Below the pieces are notes generated by a model. The model had not been told where the DNA came from and searched no databases. It was given only the letters and a program-made list of their open reading frames with translations. A stretch of 64,000 nucleotides of DNA from Ostrinia nubilalis. Lineage: Eukaryota > Arthropoda > Insecta > Lepidoptera > Crambidae. Made by a program: the position numbers and the translations under genes. Position 1 is the first letter of the stretch; each line of letters opens with the position of its first letter. Below are positions 47,766-61,100 of this stretch, piece by piece. The DNA is taken from contig NC_087092.1 in assembly GCF_963855985.1 (NCBI RefSeq), forward strand, positions 6,262,001-6,326,000. The letters run 5' to 3'.

Positions 47766-50597
47766 TAGGCACTATCTGTTTTCCCGAACACTCTGGTTCA
47801 CCTAAAAAAGTGTAGTACTCGTATAACTAATAAACAAAATGTAATCCACGTACGACCCTCAACGTTTAACAAATATTTTTACGAGCAAGAAAACATTTTC
47901 ACTTCCACTTTTTTACGTATATTCCCACACCTAGGCTGAATGTTGAAACAAAAGATTAGCCGAAGCACCTTGGCAAAATACGTGGAGTTTTTTGCAAATT
48001 TTCCGGTCGTTGAAGAAACGATACCCATCCACGCCCTTATTATTTTAACGTACGCACCAACATAACGCATTATGAGATCCTTATTTTTTATTACAGGAAA
48101 GAGAATCGTTTGGAACAATTTAATCGTAAATTTAACGTTCGCGGCACGTACCTAAATCGGACACTTTTATGACATCGGACACTCTGCGTTAAACGCGGAG
48201 GCTTAAAAAGGGTTGATACCGAGTAGCCCTGTCACCTGTGAAAGCTGGGGACATAACAACACCTTCATCATGCGACGGCCGGACATTCATTGATAATTAA
48301 TGGGTGTGCCAGAGTAACGAAAACAAACGACTGAGCCACGCGTACGATACGATTAATATCTTCGCGGGCACAGCAAAAACAAACCTACGCTCGTGGCCGT
48401 GATAAATCATACTTCCTTGAAGGCGCAAAAATAAATGAAGCTAATGATAAATGGTGAGGCGTTCGTCGGCGCCCGATTGAGTTGAGGAAATTTGAAAATT
48501 AAAATTCGAGGACAGGTGCATGGAGGGGCGCTCTCGAAGATAACTCAATCAGCGAAATAATTATTTATTGGCAAATGTAACACTGATCGCTATCGCGACG
48601 GTAATTGAAATGCTTTTGGTAAATTACGATATTGTTACAGGCCAAGCAAGCATGATCGAAGTGAACAAAAACGCTTTCGAAACCAAACTAATCAGGGTCA
48701 AGGATCTATGAGGTCAATGAAGAATGATGGACTGAGCTCACGTCACGGTTTTAACTAATTTACAAACTGTCAATTTGTTCCTATGACTGCTTATTAATCT
48801 ATTGTGGATATAATTATTAATGAATCGTTCTCTATTAAAAAGCTTGAATAAAAATCAAGAAACAGCTCCTTTTCGATGATTTCTTCTAAACGATATATGA
48901 GTGCGTTAAATAAAAATCATTGCCAGACTCACGTAACAGTGAGGCCCGAATAATGTCAATCACTCGACAGAGGAATATCCCCACTGAACTGTCAAATGTT
49001 TAACTTTTTTCTTATTCTTGGCAATGTCAATATCCCAAACCCGGGAACGCAGGAATGTAAGTATTGAGACGTCTCGTACCGTGAGTTATTCCACGATTTT
49101 GGTCTTAATAAAATAAACATTTATGTCATCGCTTAGATGGATTGTTGTCCCAAAACGTTTATATTTTGTTTGGAATGAATTATGTGAGATAATAGACGGT
49201 ATTACGTAGCTCTCGAGACGTTTTATAATAAAAGGTTCTTACATCTTCATCTAATTTGTTTGTTTACTAGAAATTGTAATGCAAATCTATGCCACATATT
49301 TTTCTCTTAGTTGTAAACTTTTAAGACATATCACTCGTGATCTATGTAAATTACAATAACCATCAGTTATATTTATCATACCATTCCGAATTGTTTTCAT
49401 TCAATTGCTGAGTATTATCTAATAGTTTCAAAACTACACTATTGTTTAGATTTCATTGAAATGTTCCAGAGGTAAAATATAAAAGTCATGTCCATTTTAT
49501 GTTATTTAGTGTTTCTTAGACTACAAAAGAAAGGAACGCAATGCAAGTGAGCGAAAACACTCATGAAACTTATTAATGATAGAAAAGTTTTCCCCAGACA
49601 AGGGTTCTGAACAAATACACTTTGAAGGTTCCAGAGCTATTTATGTTATAAATAAAATAGACTATTCGAAAACATAAACTACGAAACTTTGCCTAATGTT
49701 AAAAACTTAAGTCTTTTGACTTTCAAATAATTTTAAGTAATTAATCGACCAATTTTTCCACGTTGTTTTCAGTTTACAATTTAAAACTTTAGGGAAAAAA
49801 TAGGCTAATATTATTATCAAATAAAGTCTAGTTCTCAGCAACATAATAATACTCAAATAATTACAAACAATTCAGATGATTATACTGCCCTTAATTTGTT
49901 ATCTACCCACGCATTCTCATAGCAAAAGTCAGTGACATTTTAAATAAATTGTAACTCAAATACTGGTACCAAACAGCGATTGATCTTGAGACGTCGCTCA
50001 AAGCAAGTCACAAAAAGGGATCGGAACATGTCTTTTTGTGCGTATTGACAATCATCTCAATCGTGTAATTTGGGAGGCTCTTCTTATTTGATTTAACGAT
50101 AAGAGATGCGGGCAGTCCCCAGGTAGTGCGTAGCCTCGGAAATTACGTTAACCACATTCCGTTTCAGGAAATTAGAAACGTTCGAGGATATAATCGAATG
50201 TCTCTGCCGCATTGAAATAAACTCGCCTTCTGTAACCACTATAAATGTGATCGCTATTCGGGGAGCAACGAGAGGTAAAAATATCTTTATTCGAGCGAGT
50301 ACTAGATGTCAAATACAGATGTATTTAACCTCTTCGTTTTCTTTTACAATATTGAAAGTCGGTTCGTATCGATACAACTTGTTTGTTTTGTATACATTTT
50401 TTTTAAATACAATGAAGTAACAAAATGGTTCTTATAAACCGAGTTTAAAAATGTATCTATGAAATTCTATGCTTAAAAGCTTAACAAATCAATTTTAACG
50501 ATCTTTGACTATCAATTGAACAATCGTTTGAATAAATTAAAAAAATATTTAAACCCAGACAGAGAATGCAACGGTTGGCCGCACAACAATTAAAACT

Positions 50598-50651
50598 GCA
50601 ATCGGAATCGATTGTCCGTTTACCGATTGCTCACCGATTCCGCAATCGAAT
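50598..50651. promoter_or_regulatory. Cluster of CGATT/AATCG motifs
   Basis: Within 54 bases there are about six CGATT or AATCG occurrences on the two strands (for example GCAATCGGAATCGATTG and ACCGATTGCTCACCGATTC). The left and right halves are partly inverted copies. This could be a homotypic binding-site cluster or a decayed palindrome. No function is shown. Confidence 0.25.
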
Positions 50652-52125
50652 GCAATATTTTCGCCAAGATTTAGTTCGTCGTGACGCTCACTCAGACGCC
50701 GACCGACTTCACTAATTAGGTTAGCAATCCCCCACCCCCTCCCAACAAAGTAAACGACTCCGCTTTCATTGTAAACAACCGCTCGACTACCAGGAAAAAT
50801 TCGCAAACCCACTTATTTACGTCTCCAAGGTATACAGTGACAAGTCGACGACACAACAATGTTATGCTGTACCCGGATAATGGGACTACAAGAGTTTGGC
50901 CAGCTTACTTAGCAAGTTACGGGCCATCGTTTTGAAAAAAGGATGTTACATGTGGTTAACGTGTGTGTTAACTCGTCTTGGTGTATTTTTTACCTTTGAT
51001 ATTAATGATGTAATTATTGAAATAAGTATGATTGATATTTGTGAATGGAGAAGGTATTTTAAGGTGCTTTTATCTCTTATTAGAACTACTTAAATTATAC
51101 ACGGTACAGACTTTGTAAAGTTATATTTTCTTGCTTAAAACGATTACAATTTGATCCCAGGTATAGTTAGTTTTTTCTATGTTGTTTGGGTGTTTTATAT
51201 GTATAATAAGTATGTATTTACAAAAAAAAAGTATTTAAGTATGTTTATATCCGTTGTCTAGTACCCATAGTACAAGCTTTGCTTAGTTTGGGACTAGAAG
51301 CGCAGTGTAAAATGTCCAAGGAAGGATATTATTAAGGAAGGATTATTATTTTAAACACTACATCTCTCCGAAAACGTAATTTGATATTTAAGTCCCTTAC
51401 AACATTTTTTTATCATGTTTTTATTTTGTTTTGAACCAAAAAACTCACAAAAATCCGATACCTTAATCCGTAAACAAGCCGAGTAGGTACATTCAAAATT
51501 TTATTTCGAATTCTCACAAAACTTTCCATTTAAAACGCACAAGTGAGGTTAGCGAAAGTACGATCGTGCAAAAGCCACGGAGGACTTAAGAAAAGATTAC
51601 ACCGAGAGGGACATTCGCTGAAAGGACACTCTATAAACACGAGGAGATATGAGGGAATTTGAGGAAAGGGACATGCAGGCTAAATGGACCTATTTGAATG
51701 CTCTTAAGAGGACCAAATGAGCAGTTGTAGTACGAGCGCCGAATTTATTAGAATACAAAATAATGGTATGTAGTGGTGTAATTTTCATATTATAAAAACA
51801 GAACAAAATTAATGCAGTTAATCGCGTTGATTATATTATGAATTTATTTTCTTAATAATTCAATTCTTGTAACTACTCTTAACAAATGTCTTTGTACTCG
51901 TAGGTAAGTCGAGCATAATTATTATACATTTAATTTAAGACTGAAGTTTATTATAATGAAAACATGTTTACTTTTGCTCTACCGTTTCTATGTCTCATCC
52001 AATAAGTGAAGTAAGCTAGCTATCAGAATCTTACGTCAATTCACTCTAGACTGTACTTTTTACACACAATCAACTCCGTAGACACGCGTATCCAAAACAA
52101 ACTCAGCTAAACTAATAATAAAAGA

Positions 52126-52590
52126 ATGGACAAAAAATATTACAAAAAGTATGGCTCTCAAGTCGAGCGCGAACTATCCAGATATTATATTTCCGAACGT
52201 ATTGATCCCCCAGGATACTATGTTCGGTTTCGGTTCGGTAGAAGTTTTCAATCCCTCTGCGTTGGGGGAGTTACTGGACAATCTTATCAGGGAGGCAAGA
52301 GGGGAAGATTTTCCACTGTCCGGCGCCCTCTCACCTTGGAGGATTTCCCAGGACGCTCGGGGCCGCACGATTGGATTTCAAATTATTATGCATGTAGTCG
52401 GCTTTTAAAGGATTTACATTTTTTAACGTTGTTTTTTAGGGATTTCGGAAGTTCTTTCGGGTGGATTTTTTCCGAAAATATGCTCACATTTTATTGTTTA
52501 TTTTCGGGTGACGCATATCGGAGCGTAGTTCTGCTTCCGGATTCATCAATACAAAATACCCGGTCGGAACAAACGAAAGCAATACGATGA
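52126..52590 (+). other. Longest open frame (154 codons), unrecognised
   Basis: ATG at 52126 to a stop at 52590. The predicted protein has no signal peptide, membrane segment or motif I recognise, and it contains mixed low-complexity Arg/Ser/Phe stretches. A second frame (52151-52408) is open on the same strand and a third on the opposite strand, which points to local GC content rather than coding. A frame of this length is expected about once by chance in 64 kb of this composition. I doubt it is a gene, but it is the best single ORF by length. Confidence 0.12.
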
Positions 52591-54506
52591 AATCTCAGCA
52601 GCCTATAACTATGGAAGTACAGTCGTTACACGAAGCTACAACGGCAGTAGCGAACGAAAGTTCTTAGTCTCGATCGCATTAGAGACCACGCGGCCCTCGC
52701 CCGGCGGAGATAATGCCATTGCAATACCCGAGATCCGATTGTATTGGCAAATTGGATCAAATGCAGCGCTCACCGCACAAAAGATAAGAGCTGGATACGG
52801 GTACAACGGTAATATTATGTTGCGGCTATCGTGCGATCGCCCGTGCGCCGGCCTGCACGATCAAAACGATCCGCCGTAATCGCTCCATGTACTTTCCTAA
52901 CTTTTTTAAATCTTTCCATTCCAACCATCCCATTGTTAGAGCACTATCGATCTCCAGGATTATCACCCACCACCACATTCAAGAACTTTATACTCTTGCG
53001 AAAAATTCAACGAATTAAAACCCAGGTTTAATACAGACAATAAATCAGATAAGATAATGCAGCGACAATATAAACGCAACGTTGCAACAATTCCCAAACA
53101 TATCGTGTGTTTCCAAAAAAATATATTTATAATAACGTGCCATATCAAACGGTGCCGTCGGCGAGCTATTCGTGGTTGTTTTTGCGTGGAATGAAAAAAT
53201 ACTGTTCATGTAAACGACAATGCAGATTATTACTGCCCGCCGGGGACATATAAAGAGTTACACAAGAAATGTAATGGGGGTTTTTTGTGTACGCGATAAG
53301 ATATGAGTTTGGCTACCTTTCGACGTGGGCAATTTTTTCAGCTTAGGTTGTCGTCATCGCCATCATTGCGGTCAAACACTGGGGCTCGTTTCGTCGTTAG
53401 GGGGTGAATTTTAAATTCGCGAGGGTACACCACTCAACTATGTATGAAGGACCAGCCCGCTCCGTGAGACGCATCCGGCCGCACGCATACGCTATGAGAC
53501 CTCATTGTCTGCCAGAACTCAAGGTAAACCGATTACGTGCTAAAAATTCATAAAGCTATTGTCATCTTCCTGCTGAGTACCTTATGTTTAGTAAGTGGGC
53601 TCGGCGATTACGCTCATATTTGCTTACTTTAGAGCAAAATGCTGCTCTATTATTTTGGGCCTACCCTTTCACTTACAAGTAAATTCGTAAATGTTTTCAG
53701 TGCTTTTAAAAATGCACAGTAATATCTTGCTTGGCTGAATATAAAGTTAATATTACAGGCTTATGACGTCATTCCTTTTCTTTTTCAAAAAAATACGGGG
53801 GCAAAAGGAACGCGCAAGGCATACTAATTCTTCTAGTCAACGTATTGGTATCGGTTCGCGGCCGTCATTCGTAATACAAATGGCGAAATCTATTCACAAT
53901 GAAACAGAAGCAAGCAATTTCAGTGTTAAATCTCATAATTCAAATTTCTCGTTGTTTACCGGCCGCGCTTCGGCGGCTATATAAACTCTCAAAATCTACC
54001 CACATCCGTTACGAAAGCCTGCTCCGTTATTTATGGAAAGCCACGTTTCATTGTTGTTGTCGGTTTTAATTTTTACATGTATTTTTTTTCTATTTATTGT
54101 ATTCTCGCGATCGTGGGGCCTACGGCGTCATTTGTTTTCGGTGCGCGCTTCCGACGCGTTTAAATCCGGTGTGTGATTTACACAGATATATAGGGGGCAC
54201 TCGACGGCGGTGCGGCATACATCACTCCCGAAGAAAGACTAATGCGTGCCCAAGAAGTGGTTGTTTTGCGTTATGCAAAGGACCATAATGCGATCGCCGG
54301 CGCTCTACATCAAACGAAGTGATTTAGTGGAGGACAACGCCTATTTGACTCACCAATACATCTCTATCTAGGCGTGAAATATTCGCGAGTGGGCGAAATG
54401 AGATTAAACTGGAACTTATACGTGCAATCTCGGATTTATCAGCCGTCGAATATATCTTTAAGTGAATCTTAAGTATTCAATTGCGTTGACTCTACAATTT
54501 CTCTAG

Positions 54507-54745
54507 TCAAACAAACACTGTCAGTGCCTAAGTACTTGCAAGAAATTTTATCCTGCGATGTTTTCAATAAAAATTTATGGCTACTAAATATTGTTGAAGC
54601 TTTACAATGTATGCTTAGCCACAATAAATCTCCAAACTGTCAACTGAGCCAAAGATTATGCGATGTCTTGAGGCGAGCAGGAGTCTACAGAATTATGGCG
54701 GTAGAGCCCGGCAGATATAGCGACATATTGCAAGTTACATCTTAA
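54507..54745 (+). other. Candidate terminal exon (weak)
   Basis: A pyrimidine-rich acceptor-like sequence ACAATTTCTCTAG ends at 54506, followed by a frame open to TAA at 54743-54745 (about 78 residues if read in phase 2). The translation has an alternating hydrophobic pattern (LQEILSCDVF, LWLLNIVEALQCML, LCDVLRRAGVYR) that looks more protein-like than other frames here. An AATAAA-like ATAAACATAAA lies near 54872. There is no family match, and donor and upstream exons are unknown. Chance remains likely. Confidence 0.18.
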
Positions 54746-57700
54746 CTGACTTTGGCTTTTAATATTGTACTCAATAACATGGAAATATTTTAAATATAGA
54801 CACAAATTTAGACACAAAATATTTGATTAAAATTATAATAATCTTCGGCGCTTAAAAAAATGTTGCTGTTTTAAATAAACATAAAATCTAACCACTAAAA
54901 CGCTATTATTCCGTCGTCAGCGAAACATTTTGCGTTAAAAATGTCTGATAGAAATTACCTACGCACTCAAACCGCCTTGTTGAGATCCAGTAAACTCAGC
55001 AAGGGTTCTGGTTTTTGTGTGCTCTCCGGAAGCCTGGAGGGCCCAGCCCTTCGTAAATACTTGAGCGCGCTCGCTTTAGTATCATAAAAATGTAATTAAA
55101 ATTCACATCATCCGACGACCCTTCCAGCCGGGGACATAACTATCCCATTGTTCTACATGTAGGATGTTGTTCACTCAGCTCATTCTTTTTGCGCACAATA
55201 CTGGGGACTTGAAAATCTCAAGATAAGAACGAACAGAATACTAATTTGCATAGAATAAAACTGCATTAAGCTGACGGTTTCTTTTTGTTAGAAAAATGTT
55301 GTAGACTATCTTTTGTAACGTGAAATCGTTCAACCAATTTTATGGTGAAATGCAATTTCTATTGTAGTTACTCCAATTTTATACAATTGCAAATTTTTTA
55401 TTACATCTGCAATATAATTTTGGTATTATTTGTTACTGTTAGTTTCGATCCGACTATTGCTATTTCATTTAAAATCATTTATGGCTTCGAATTTATGGTT
55501 AACGTAAATATTGAGCGCCAATTACGATCCATGAATTTTCTTTGGGAAGAAATCACCACACCACAAACCTGATCATATCGAACGCTATAAAACAGCATAC
55601 ATACCTGAAACAAAAAGAAGATACATAAATACAAATACCCAACACGCCACCATTAATGAAACAAAAGATAAAGATCAAAACACAAGGCAAATAGTGAAAG
55701 ATTGTGAAAAGACCGCCAAGGTGTGGTGGAAATCATTTTTCACTACCATCACAGTCGCCTGATAGCGTTAATGCTTTCGCTCCATCGCTGATAGATAGGG
55801 AATGAAGACAGATTAACTTCGCGTGACTATACAAGGCTGCTGACCTGGAGACCACTTGGGTAATGCGTATAAAACTTTCAACTCGTGTGCACACACCTTA
55901 CGACCGATAAAAATATAGCAACACGTGGTTCAGCTATAAGAAAGTATGTGCAGCGGCGAGCGCGGTTGAGATTTTTGGCGTAAAATGTGCAGTGCCCCTG
56001 ATTTTTTCATAGCGCTGTTTCTTTTTGTTTTAACTTCGCGATGTTATGCTACATTTTTCATATTTTTTACAGGTGAACCAAAGTTTCTGAATAGAAATGC
56101 GCAAGTATTTGCTGCGCGCGGTACCTATAATGACGCAAGTCGGGAAACCTTCGTTTAAATATAAATCATAATGACGTCGGATATTGCGGTGGTTAAGTGA
56201 CTAACGCGAAGAAAATTTGTCGAGTCAGCTACGTAAATAATAATCGTAAACGCAGGGCGCCGGTGACCCACATCGTGCGTGCGTGCCGGCAATCACGGCC
56301 AACCTGCGCTTCATGTTTACACATACACGACTCATTATAATTATTTTTTGTCCTATCTACCCACTGACACTAAGTTATTGCTCTATTAACAACGGTTTTA
56401 CATTTCACTGTCATTTTCAACAAGGCCTTTATTAATGAAACGCGCCGCAGCATTAAACGGCTACTTTTAAAATTAACTCACTAAAATCCGATTTGTGTTA
56501 TGGTAATAGATAATAAATATGAAAATTTCATGATTATTAAACGTGTATTTAGCTAGCTGATGGAGAATTAAGTCAGCGTTCATGTAATATTCAGACGGAG
56601 AAAGAAATGTTAATTTATTTTGGGCATATCACTGGATACCCGAATTAACCTGAGTTTCGCTGCGAAAGCCGAAAGCGATGTAACGTTAAAAATTAATACG
56701 AAACGCGAAACTCTCGTTTATTTTTATTTTGGGAATCATTTATTTTCGTCAAACAATTAGGCTGCCCTCGGCGGGCGGGAGCCGGCCGGAAGAAACTTCA
56801 CGTCACATCAGGCCGCCCTCCGAAAAGGGTTGTTGTAACGCACTTTTTTGCTGCACACTCCCACGCAACGAGCCCTCGCCTAATGCGCGCCGCTCATGCG
56901 TCCGACGGCCGGTTTAAAAACGTCACTCGCAGCGCGGACTAAGCCCAGATTTGTTGTTGAGTGACTTTCTAATTCCACCAGCGGTAAGAACTTTGTGAAA
57001 CGTATACCGTGTTCATGAGACCTGTTAGTGACCGCGAACAGTCCCGGCTAATCCTATCCGCTGGACGGAATTGTTGCCGAAAGTTGTTTCGCCACACCGC
57101 GCCGTCACCCGCCTGCTTTACAAGTACTGCAGTACAGGCATTGATTAATTCGCACCACAGCCGATATAAACTTTCGTGCTTACGTTAAAACGGTACCGTT
57201 GTTTCTGCTCTAATCCTTCCAGTCGCGGACTGTGAAAGTTGATTGTTAATCTGGGTAGGTATAGCCGGGTATAGTTGAGTCGTTGCGTTAAGTGAAATCC
57301 TTTAAGTCGAGGGGCGTGATTGAAGGCTGAACAACTCTGGCGGAAAACAGGGTCAATGACATGTCCACGCGGCCAGATGGCACGTTAAATCTGAGGATAT
57401 GCAACTAATGCTTAGAGATCTCTCTTAGGGACAATCGCTTAGTTGTTTTAGGCAGCGTAATTCTCTTAGTTGTTTTTGTTGTCGTTCGCCTTAGGGTATT
57501 TTGGTTGCGATTTATTCTGCTAAAGTTTCTTATAACATTTCTTTTTTCTTTGAATATTTTTGTTAGCTTTTTTGTATTCCATAAACAATCAAAGCTTTTG
57601 ATCCATTATTAAAGTAATCAATATAAATTCTTCCTCTTTACCAATGGTTCTTAAAATTTATTTTAAATGTAAAGATTATTTTAGAGATGATACAATCTTA

Positions 57701-58039
57701 TTGAATATCAAACGCCTTTAAGCAACAAAGATGAGAAACTTTGTAAACAGAGCCATATTTTTCAAGTGCTTTAACTGTCTTGTTTACGAAACTTTAAAAT
57801 TTATTCAATAAGTAAACCCAAGTCCGTAAAACAAGATCTTAAACTATCAAGTCAGGGTGTATAACCATTAATTAGAATTTCCAAACTTGGTCGGCGCTGT
57901 AATATGATAGATTGCATGAGGTAATCGATTCACAGAATTCAGGCGGAAGGCAGAATGGGTAGCTTACCAGGCAATCAGAGGGCAGCGGGAGGCTTTATTA
58001 GCCCGTCACGGGAGTGCGGGCCTACCTAATCAATCGCTG
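54746..58039. other. Repeat-poor noncoding tract
   Basis: No mobile element or convincing exon seen. The block 56740-56940 is CpG-rich with a 62-codon frame (56729-56917) lacking any motif. The GC-rich patches may be regulatory. Confidence 0.45.
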
Positions 58040-58103
58040 CTTGCGTGTCGACCGCGCTATCTGTCTTTGCCCGATTGGGCCCAGATAGCGCTGCCGACGC
58101 AAG
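58040..58103. repeat. 64-nt compound hairpin, GC-rich
   Basis: CTTGCGT at 58040 pairs with ACGCAAG ending at 58103, and GCGCTATCTG (58054-58063) pairs exactly with CAGATAGCGC (58082-58091). A small internal mismatch region separates the two helices. The loop itself contains GCCC-GATT-GGGC (58069-58080), a second perfect small stem. Length and bulged stem resemble a miRNA precursor or structured RNA element. The sequence does not match any insect miRNA I know. No direct-repeat flanks indicate a transposon. Confidence 0.6.
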
Positions 58104-61100
58104 ATTACCTACCTATACGGGAATGGCCCATTTATAAAATTAACTTCTTTTATCTTCCCAAATAGACAGCATTAGGGGAGTAAATAAGTCTAAAGTGCTC
58201 CCCGGCAAATGAATAGGCCGGTATTAATGCCCCATCGCTGTATTTCCTATACCTTACGCTAACGGCAGTCCTCGATTGTTATCTCCGCGTGTGTGCGTCT
58301 CAAGACTCTCAGGCCAACACACTTCTCGACCGCAAACTTTAAAAACCTTGAAGCGTAAAGTGACGTATAATTCTTGCACGGGAAAATCTGAAGTTACCTA
58401 TAGGAATGCATTCAAACACGACAACAAAGTTGCATGGAGCAATGAAAAATACTTCAGAATTTTCTAGTTTCCATAAATCACCGAGCGTTGAATGCCTGAG
58501 AGGGAGAAGTTTAAAAGTAAAGTCGGGTAAATTCTCCACGGAACTTTCTATGAGATTAAAGTCATAATTTACTTGATGAGAGAGCATTATGTTGTCGAAT
58601 ATGAAACCGGGTACCCCATTTACAGGACTGATTTCCCTAAATGGGAGTTGGTCGAAATTGAATGCGAAAAAACCTCTCGGCCCGAGATAATTCCTAAGTA
58701 TCGCGAGTTTCTGGGGTATAACCGTACGTCTCCGAGATAGCGAAAGGGACCGGCTCATTAACGTCAGCGCGGATCCGAGGGCAGTTTATGCGCACCGATA
58801 CCTTTAAGGTATTTACAAAACAGCTAAGCAGCTAAGGGACGCGGACTGGCACAATGGAAAAAAACGCCGCCCGTAATCCTGGTAAAATGGCGTTTAAGAG
58901 CCTCACAATTTAATGCTAAGTATCGCAATTTCAAGACGACGGTGAGTCGAGAGGGTTGAAAAAATGATACACGCCGAGCGGCGGTGTGGGGGCAATCACG
59001 GTTAGTTAGTGGCCAGCTGTTCCAGCTTGCGATAACACTTAAGGTGTTTTACGTCACTTCCCTGCAACTAGCTAAGTTGTTGGGGCACATTGAAACACAA
59101 GTTCTTTCCTCCGTGTACGTTGCTCCCACATAACGAGACGGGTCTCGTTCAATTTTCATCACGGAATACGTGAGGATGTGATAAATAAAACGTATCTAAA
59201 TGTCGCGTGTAACATCGGTAAATAAATTCAGTGCTGCAAATCGATTTATCACCTCATAATAAAAATACTCGGTGCAATTTTTACACGGTTCGCATTCATA
59301 ATTCACGCGCTTTTTACTTATTCACGCGACAAAATTTCACAATTAGCTGCAATTGGAATGGAATGCATTTTGAATAAAATGAGGGGCGAACTAGCGAATG
59401 TAGATAAACATAATCAGTTTTATTAATCAGAACTTTACAGTGCGGGACAATTTATTGGACAGTTGCAGCTCATTATGAGGATGAGCGCTAAAGCTCTCAG
59501 TTTAAATTATGTGCGTTGCAGCATTTTGGGTAACCAAACGTTTAATTTTGTACACATATGAGTATATGCCTCATTATGCCAAGTATTGTTGCGTTTAAGC
59601 TTAATAGTCTAAGGATTTATGGTTCAATAAACCTATTTAAAAATGGTTATCTATTTTGACCATTTTCATTGTGGTGTGATTTGACTTATTTGTAATTTTT
59701 TAATTTATTAACGTGAACCTCGAAAGTTTAATTAATTATTCAAATTATTACGAAATCGTACGAATGATTGATAACTTATTGTTTTATCACAATAAAGTAT
59801 TTTGTAACGTTTAAAATTCATTGTATTTTTGTATTTGTACAGCCGAGCTGACCAATAGCCCATTAAATTGTGTAGTGAGAGTTAAATATTTTATATTATA
59901 TATTTTTATATTATAAAATGAGTTAAAATATTATTCGGGCTTCAGGACAATCCCAAATACTTGAAAATTGATTTAAATTTTGATAATTTATCGTGGAATG
60001 AATCCATGTAATTTTAATTGTCAGATTTTTAAGGTTTTATTGTGGCTCAACGACAATAAAAATATTACCAAAAGATAGGTAATAGACCACTAAAAGTATT
60101 AACTTCTTAAGCGAAATACGAGAAGGTACTTAAGTAACGCAATCCTTTCGGCCTACGGAGAAGGAAAAGTATTTTTTAAAATATAAAAATTTAAAGATAG
60201 CTACTGACTAGAGCATGGTTAGAAATTTGATTCGGTTCGAGAGAGTGTTCCAGATTGCACTATGACATTTGTACGTGTCCAATCGTTAGATGAGGTGCCT
60301 ACTCAGTCTGAACGAACCTTTACATTACAATGCAAATGGCGTTCCAGCTCAGGGCAGATCAGCAACAAATGTACTCTTGTAAGATCGGCTATTTACATGA
60401 TTTTAAAAAATAACTTTTTATTTTATGTATTATTATCATTCCTAATTATGACAAAAAATAGGCAATGTTTATTAAAAAAAGTTTAAAAATGATAAGTTAG
60501 AAAATTTATCAAAAATATAATTAGCTTAGCGTTGTTCATTTTGCAATTTTTTTTAATATCAATATTAATTTTAATCGATAAAAACTTTGGAGGAGCCATA
60601 GGCTGAAAATGATATGATAAATAATCAAAACCAAAACAAATAACTTTTTATACTTAAGATAAAAAAATATTCGTTTTCCGAATACAGAAAACAGATAACA
60701 CTCCAATAGCACTTTAATACCTTTATAATGCTCTTAGTCAGTGCCCACCTTTAGAGAAGGTCGGCGTAATCACGGTGGTGTTTGTTGTAATAGCAGATAT
60801 TGAATTAATTAACAAGTATCGTTGGGCAGGTGTGCAACGGGCTTAACAGTGCTATTACGCGCCGAAGGGCGTCGGACCATGCGCGTTGGTTAGTCACATT
60901 TAAATGAATGCAATGTAAACGTTTTTGCATTTTGTGAATCTGGTATTGATAAAATAATTTTGTTGCTTCAATAAATATAAATCTAAGGGCCATTATTCAT
61001 TTTTTACTCACTAAAGGAGTACAAACAAGTAACATAAAGAAAATAAAAACAAGTTTAGGCTTAGTATAACTACATGGAATAATTTTCACATGTAGTCACG

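Larger units (their letters stand above)
47766..54472. other. Repeat-poor noncoding tract with weak open frames
   Basis: I see no transposon termini, LINE tails or SINE heads. A 154-codon plus-strand frame (52126-52590) lies in a locally GC-richer block where three frames are open at once; it has no recognisable domain. A cluster of CGATT motifs lies at 50598-50651. Sequence at 52680-52900 is CpG-richer than average. Confidence 0.45.

Noticed and set aside
58339..58758. 139-codon minus-strand open frame with a fairly protein-like sequence
   Set aside because: No recognisable family, no exon signals at its ends, and about one frame of this length is expected by chance.
59889..59918. AT-only near-palindrome as a hairpin gene or origin
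   Set aside because: In AT-rich DNA such runs of alternating A and T are common, and nothing else supports a function.
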